This document shows positions 60,221 to 64,000 of a DNA stretch of 64,000 nucleotides, in pieces (the first letter of the stretch is position 1; each line of letters opens with the position of its first letter). A program made the position numbers and the translations under genes. The DNA is from Bin87 sp034423575 (lineage in GTDB: Bacteria; Chloroflexota; Dehalococcoidia; Lucifugimonadales; UBA3495): the NCBI GenBank assembly GCA_034423575.1, contig DAOUIF010000050.1:4842-68841 (forward strand). The letters run 5' to 3'. The notes under the pieces are model-generated. The model made no database searches. It was not told where the DNA came from and saw only the letters and a list, made by a program, of their open reading frames with translations.

Positions 60221-60976
60221 CTAAGCGGCGGTGGTTCCGCCGTCGATAACCACCTCGGAGCCGGTGACGAAGGACGATTCGTCGGAGGCCAGGTAGATCG
60301 CGCCGTAGGCGATCTCGCTGGGCTTGCCGACGCGGCCCAGGGGCAGCCGCTGCATGCGGAGGGCCATGTTGGCCGGGTCGTTCAGAGTGTCGGCGATCAT
60401 GTCGGTTTCGATCGGGCCCGGGTGGATGGAGTTGCAGCGGATGCCCTCCCGGGCGTGCTGAATGGCGGTGGATTTGGTGAATAGCCGCACCGCTCCTTTG
60501 GTGGCGGTGTAGCTGGCCGAACCGTTGGGGCTGCCCACCAGGCCAGCGGTGGAGGAGATGTTGATGATCGAGCCGCCCCCGGCGTCGCGCATGGCGGGGA
60601 TGGCCGCTTTGGTGCCCAGGAACACGCCCTTGGCGTTGACGGCGAAGATGCGGTCCCAGTCTTCCCCGGTGGTCTCCTCGATGTTCTTGCGGATGAGAAT
60701 GCCCGCGTTGTTCAGCAGGACGTCGAGCTTGCCGTAGGTGTCAACGGCCGACTGCACGGCCGCTTCCCAGTCGGACTCGCTGGTGACGTCGAGATGCACG
60801 TAGGTGACGTTGTAGCCGAGTTCCTGGAGCTCAGCCTCGGTCTGGCGACCCTGTTCATCGAGGATGTCGCCGATTACGACGCTGGCTCCCTCCTCGGCGA
60901 ACATGCGCGCTTCGACCGCTCCCTGCCCCCGCGCTCCGCCGCTGATGAGCGCGACCTTGCCTTCCAACCTGGCCAT
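60221..60976 (-). CDS. short-chain dehydrogenase/reductase
   Basis: A 251-residue SDR. The NAD(P) motif is SGGARGQG (residues 12-19 region), NNAG is present, and the catalytic SxxxYxxxK appears as SSTAG and SYTATKGA. The C-terminal GRVGKPSEIAYGAIYLASDESS and VIDGGTTA are typical of the FabG-like group. It reduces or oxidises an alcohol/ketone. AAGGAGG precedes ATG 60976. It pairs with the amidohydrolase downstream, a common catabolic combination. Confidence 0.93.
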   Translation of the reverse strand: MARLEGKVALISGGARGQGAVEARMFAEEGASVVIGDILDEQGRQTEAELQELGYNVTYVHLDVTSESDWEAAVQSAVDTYGKLDVLLNNAGILIRKNIEETTGEDWDRIFAVNAKGVFLGTKAAIPAMRDAGGGSIINISSTAGLVGSPNGSASYTATKGAVRLFTKSTAIQHAREGIRCNSIHPGPIETDMIADTLNDPANMALRMQRLPLGRVGKPSEIAYGAIYLASDESSFVTGSEVVIDGGTTAA

Positions 60977-61028
60977 GGTGATGCCTCCTTGGGTGGGTTT
61001 GTGATGCCTAAACCATTACGATGCGGCA

Positions 61029-61057
61029 ACTTTATATGGGTTGGCATTCGGGCGCAA
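61029..61057 (-). promoter_or_regulatory. promoter of SDR-amidohydrolase operon
   Basis: On the minus strand TTGCGC (61057-61052) and TAAAGT (61034-61029) are 17 bases apart, with TATAAA overlapping at 61036-61031. The AT-rich patch is unusual for this region. Transcription would start about 30-40 bases before the SDR ATG. Confidence 0.35.
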
Positions 61058-61065
61058 CCAAGAGG

Positions 61066-61644
61066 TCAACCCATGCCCGACGGGTCCCAGAGACGGCGAA
61101 AACTCATCCGGCCGTGGGTGTCGATATCTACCTGGTAAACGTCGGGGTTGGACAAGTTTTCCCACCCGGCGTATCCGAAACCGGGATCAACCGAGTGCAA
61201 CACCAGGGCCAGCAGGTTGCCGTGGGTCACGACCACCGGAAGGTTTGAGGAGCCCGCCAGCAACCCATTCAAGGCGGGCCACGCGCGCTGCAGCACGTCG
61301 TTCGCCGATTCGCCCCCGGCCGCCCTCAGGTCGGGATCGGCAAAGGAATCGCGCACGACCTCGCGCCAATCGTCGATGGAGTGTGGCGACAGAACCCGCT
61401 CGTTCAAGCGGGGATCAGTCTCAACGCGAAGACTAAAGAGTTGCGCCAGGGGCTTGCAGGTCTGCTGCGCTCTGAGATATACGCTGGTGAAAATGGCATC
61501 AATAGGGAAAGGCGACAGAAAGTCTGCCAACTCTGCGGCCTGTCTCTCGCCGTGTTCGGTGAGCGGGGCATCCGGCTCCTGGCCGGCCGCCTCGCAGTGC
61601 CGGACGAGGATCAGACTGGGCACGGCGTCGGCTACGGACGCCAC
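61066..61644 (-). CDS. histidine phosphatase-family protein with RHC in place of RHG
   Basis: A 192-residue histidine phosphatase (phosphoglycerate mutase-like) fold. The catalytic motif is LVRHCEA: His16 is kept but the usual Gly is Cys17 (RHC rather than RHG). LTEHGERQA, FTSVYLRAQQT, RLNER and VVTHGNLL are conserved. It probably dephosphorylates a small sugar or nucleotide. Start is GTG 61644, overlapping the GNAT stop by 13 bases; another GTG at 61623 is possible. Confidence 0.85.
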   Translation of the reverse strand: MASVADAVPSLILVRHCEAAGQEPDAPLTEHGERQAAELADFLSPFPIDAIFTSVYLRAQQTCKPLAQLFSLRVETDPRLNERVLSPHSIDDWREVVRDSFADPDLRAAGGESANDVLQRAWPALNGLLAGSSNLPVVVTHGNLLALVLHSVDPGFGYAGWENLSNPDVYQVDIDTHGRMSFRRLWDPSGMG

Positions 61645-62078
61645 CGCAAGCGGGCGCCGACGTTGGTGAAGCCGGCCCGCTGGTAGAACTGGATCTGCCG
61701 CTCACCGTGGAACGGTGTCCCCAACTCGACCATGGCGCAGCCGCGCGCGACAGCGTGATCGAGAGCGAAGCGCAGAACCTCCATGCCGACACCGCTGCTG
61801 CGCGCGCTCGGATCGACGTACATCTCCTGGATTATGGCGTAGCGGCCGACGCTGCGCAGCGCGTCCACGAAAGACACGGTGCACACGGCGGTGAACGTGC
61901 CGGCTTCCCGTTCGGCCAGCGCGACGAAACCCGATGGCCCATCGTCAGCCAACTGGCCGAACACCGGAGCCATGGCTTCAGCGGGCGCGGGCGTCCCGCC
62001 GAGTTCAGTCAGGAGGCGGCGCACCAGTTCTATGGCGGCATCGCGATCCTGAGCAGTTGCTAATCTGATGTTGGGCAT
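61632..62078 (-). CDS. GNAT N-acetyltransferase
   Basis: A 148-residue GNAT acetyltransferase. MPNIRLATAQDRDAAIELV starts the fold; IIQEMYVDPSARSSGVGMEVL is the acetyl-CoA binding motif A (Q/R-x-x-G-x-G/A). ELGTPFHGERQIQFYQRAGF completes motif B. Substrate unknown. It overlaps the histidine phosphatase gene on the same strand. Confidence 0.88.
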   Translation of the reverse strand: MPNIRLATAQDRDAAIELVRRLLTELGGTPAPAEAMAPVFGQLADDGPSGFVALAEREAGTFTAVCTVSFVDALRSVGRYAIIQEMYVDPSARSSGVGMEVLRFALDHAVARGCAMVELGTPFHGERQIQFYQRAGFTNVGARLRWRP

Positions 62079-62138
62079 TACGTCAAAACCGGCGCGTGGG
62101 TAAAGGGAAATAGGCGCGGGCGCTACAGGTGCAGGTGT

Positions 62139-62558
62139 TCAGGAACCGGCACTCTGGCGCAACCGTTCTTCCTGTTCCGCTAGTTCAGGGGTCATGGCCT
62201 CGCCGAAATCCTCCATTTCATAGAGCGGCCGGATTTCGATCTCGCTGGGGCCGGGCATTGGGTTGGGACACCGCTTGACCCACTCGACGGCGGCGTCGAC
62301 GCTCTCGACTTCCCAGATCCAGAAGCCGGCCACCAGTTCGCTGACGGCGGGAAACGGACCGTCGATTACCGTGCGGTCGGGCCCGCTGAACCCCACGCGC
62401 TTGCCTTCAGCAGAAGGTTTAAGCCCGTCGCCAGCCTGCATCACCCCGGCGTTCACGAGTTCCTCGTTGAATGCAAACATGGCCTCGATGAGCTCCGTCG
62501 AAGGCATCACCTCGGCCTCGCTGTCTTCCGTGGCCTTCACCAACACCATGACGCGCAC
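62139..62558 (-). CDS. YciI-family (YCII/DGPF) protein
   Basis: A 139-residue protein of the YCII-related (DGPF) family. The dehydratase-like ferredoxin fold is marked by MVLVKATEDSEAE and the IDGPFPAVSELVAGFWIWEV stretch. Members are often annotated as extracytoplasmic sigma factor partners, but function is unknown. The start is GTG 62558, with AGGAG eight bases upstream. It stands 60 bases upstream of the GNAT gene. Confidence 0.87.
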   Translation of the reverse strand: MRVMVLVKATEDSEAEVMPSTELIEAMFAFNEELVNAGVMQAGDGLKPSAEGKRVGFSGPDRTVIDGPFPAVSELVAGFWIWEVESVDAAVEWVKRCPNPMPGPSEIEIRPLYEMEDFGEAMTPELAEQEERLRQSAGS

Positions 62559-62652
62559 TGCGGTTTCTCCTCAATAAACGGTTTGCCCCAATGGGACCGG
62601 AACCTTCAGTCGTCCTCGGGCAGCCCGAATTTGCTGGCCGAGGCCGTGCAGC

Positions 62653-63120
62653 TCACAGCGTGTCAAACCCCTTCCAGCCCGGGATGGCGGACGCCTGACG
62701 AACCCAACGCGCCACGAGTTCCTCGTCGATCACGCCGTCTTCGTAAACATGGTAGTAACGCGTATCCGGGTCCTTGGACCCTATGGGCGGAAGCGGGTCG
62801 AGAGACGATCCATTGAGGAACGTGACCTTCACGTAGCGGGTGAAAACGTGGCAACTGAGGAACCAGCCCTGGCCCTCGACTCCATAGAAAGGAGAGTTCC
62901 ACCGCACCGCCTTCCGCACCTCGGGTAGAGTGCGCACGATGAGGTCGTCCAACCGCCGGCCGACATCGCTTTTCCACTCGGGCATGGCTGCGATGTAGGC
63001 CCGCACTGGCGCGTCACCGTCCGCCTTTGCAATCTGTGGGTTGCCGCCGGAGAGGAGTTTGACCCCACTACCGGCCTTGGCGGCTGGCTTCGCGCGCGTT
63101 CGTGGAGCCTGGTTGGCCAT
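62653..63120 (-). CDS. DUF1801-family protein
   Basis: A 155-residue protein with a Lys/Ala-rich head and a DUF1801 (YdhG-like) domain: VRAYIAAMPEWKSDVGRRLDDLI, VRKAVRWNSPFYG and LSCHVFTRYVKVTFL. Structures of this family bind iron or haem-like ligands in some cases; function is unknown. ATG 63120 has GGAG eight bases upstream; the GTG at 63129 is an alternative. It is the last supported gene of the window. Confidence 0.87.
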   Translation of the reverse strand: MANQAPRTRAKPAAKAGSGVKLLSGGNPQIAKADGDAPVRAYIAAMPEWKSDVGRRLDDLIVRTLPEVRKAVRWNSPFYGVEGQGWFLSCHVFTRYVKVTFLNGSSLDPLPPIGSKDPDTRYYHVYEDGVIDEELVARWVRQASAIPGWKGFDTL

Positions 63121-63129
63121 TGCACTCAC

Positions 63130-64000
63130 TCCAAGGTGCGATCGTAGCGGCAGACTGGGATGGTAACGGTCTGGAAAGCAAAGCCCGTGGTGCGTTGCAT
63201 GAGGTCAAGCAGCCACAATCAAGGCACGTCAGGTGGAATGGTGGGCCTAAGCGTACCGAACTGCGAACTTTTCGATGGGATGTGATCCTGTAAAAAGGAT
63301 AGACCGTATCAGGGCTGATGACAAGGCGGGCATGGGTGATTATCGCCCTGCCCGCTTCGTGTCATCGGCCATACCTTACAGCCAGCCGGCGCTTCCGGGC
63401 AACCAGCGCGGAGGGACTGGTCCTGGCCCAGAGCGACTCTCGCAGATGGCGATTGCCGTTTCCGCTCTGGCGAGCAGCCGGAACGTCCCCATTGGCCCCG
63501 TTTTCTGGGCGTCGGCTTCTGCAGGCAAGGCGGATACACTCGGGTAGCGGCTGGCAAAGGTTGAGCGAGACCTCGGTGTTGACGGCATCCGTGCCGGCGT
63601 TGTAAAATCTTGGTTACGATACACAGTATCAATAATGTATCAAGAAACGTAGCCTTTGCGTTGCCAGTCTGGAATCCGTCAAGACGTGCTGACACTGGGG
63701 CGCAACCCACCGCCACATTATCGGATGCCTTGATGCCGGCTACCGCAAACCAGGCGATGACGATAGCTGAGCAACCGCCGCATACGCTGCGCAATTGAGA
63801 TGAACCTGAGATCAGACATAACCATTCCAGCCGGAGGTTGGGACCGGGGTTTGCCGGGCCCTGGCGCATCTGGCGTTTTGGGCTTGAATTTGCCCACACC
63901 TACCCTTCTGAGCCCCCCCCCCCTGACAAGGGTATGTAAAGGCTAAAACTGGCTCGGCGCTTAACTTGGGAAGGCGCCGGGCTTTCCGGCATTCTGGGTG
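63130..64000. other. gene-free 0.87-kb region with hairpin and 11-base C run
   Basis: I see no gene with a start signal and family match in this 871-base end region. A strong hairpin occurs at 63326-63355 (GCGGGCA / TGCCCGC and GGGTG / CGCCC, one bulge). An AT-richer patch at 63600-63660 has GATAC / GTATC repeats. A run of eleven C bases lies at 63913-63923, unusual for this genome. Another hairpin (CGGCGC 63955-63960 with GCGCCG 63974-63979) is near the window end. Confidence 0.5.
63913..63923. repeat. homopolymer run of 11 C
   Basis: Eleven consecutive C bases, the longest homopolymer I noted in the window. It could be a slippage-prone phase-variation tract or a sequencing or assembly artefact. 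No promoter or start codon is visible next to it. Confidence 0.6.

Noticed and set aside
63309..63899. 196-codon minus-strand frame at the window end
   Set aside because: No ribosome binding site and no recognisable domain; composition looks non-coding.
1..64000. CRISPR arrays, rRNA, transposases or prophage
   Set aside because: No regularly spaced repeats, rRNA-like blocks, transposase or phage structural proteins were recognised by reading.

Overview
The window is a compact, high-GC bacterial chromosome segment with genes on both strands. The mix of genes points to Chloroflexota, most likely a Dehalococcoidia/SAR202-type lineage. The supporting features are a class III CoA-transferase, a luciferase-like (F420-type) oxidoreductase, several amidohydrolases and dienelactone/CMD-type proteins, an Uma2 nuclease, LmbE deacetylases, the rpsF-ssb-rpsR block and frequent GTG/TTG starts. 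That assignment is inference from gene content, not from a tree. No rRNA, tRNA, CRISPR array or transposase gene was recognised.

Layout. 0-5.7 kb: a small exported protein, then a minus-strand run (small membrane protein, MFS transporter, DUF6941-like protein, Ham1-like NTPase, MoxR ATPase, FAD amine oxidase). 5.7-12 kb: a sulfur-flavoured region with an acyl-CoA-dehydrogenase-like flavoprotein, an Uma2 nuclease, a sulfite-oxidase-type molybdoenzyme, a zinc-finger mini-protein, a protein with four rhodanese domains and a cysteine-dioxygenase-like cupin. 12-16 kb: an LLM flavin enzyme, a MITE-like repeat and a circularly permuted ATP-grasp/alpha-E pair. 16-26 kb: a long plus-strand run of rpsF-ssb-rpsR, a parvulin-like foldase, hom-thrC-folE, and then a FemAB/GNAT-like protein, an MshA-like glycosyltransferase, DUF502 and a PIG-L deacetylase. 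26-30 kb: an amidase with a tiny GatC-like partner and an S9 peptidase. 30-36 kb: metG, a polyprenyl synthetase, a CoA-transferase and hisS. 36-43 kb: a cyclase, a GlcG-like protein, hisF-HAD-hisIE, an S51 peptidase, a VOC protein and argS. 43-47 kb: a two-subunit ABC exporter. 48-52 kb: pgi-gnd-zwf, a hexose-phosphate/oxidative pentose phosphate operon. 52-63 kb: catabolic and housekeeping enzymes (CMD protein, D-aminoacylase family, NUDIX, GATase, dienelactone hydrolase, amidohydrolase, SDR and others). The last 0.87 kb carries no gene I can support.

How the genes work together. hom and thrC carry aspartate-derived flux to threonine. hisF and hisIE flank a HAD phosphatase that could supply a histidine-pathway step. 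pgi, gnd and zwf overlap or abut as an NAD(P)H/pentose module. The 5.7-12 kb genes could together oxidise organic thiols to sulfate through sulfinate/sulfane sulfur and sulfite, but this is inferred from families only. Many genes are preceded by an extended -10 promoter (TGn plus a TATAAT-like hexamer) without a good -35, which looks like the local promoter style. The candidates most worth testing are the sulfur region, the mycothiol-like gene trio, the DUF5678/retropepsin pair, the folded RNA upstream of the ABC operon, and the MITE-like repeat.
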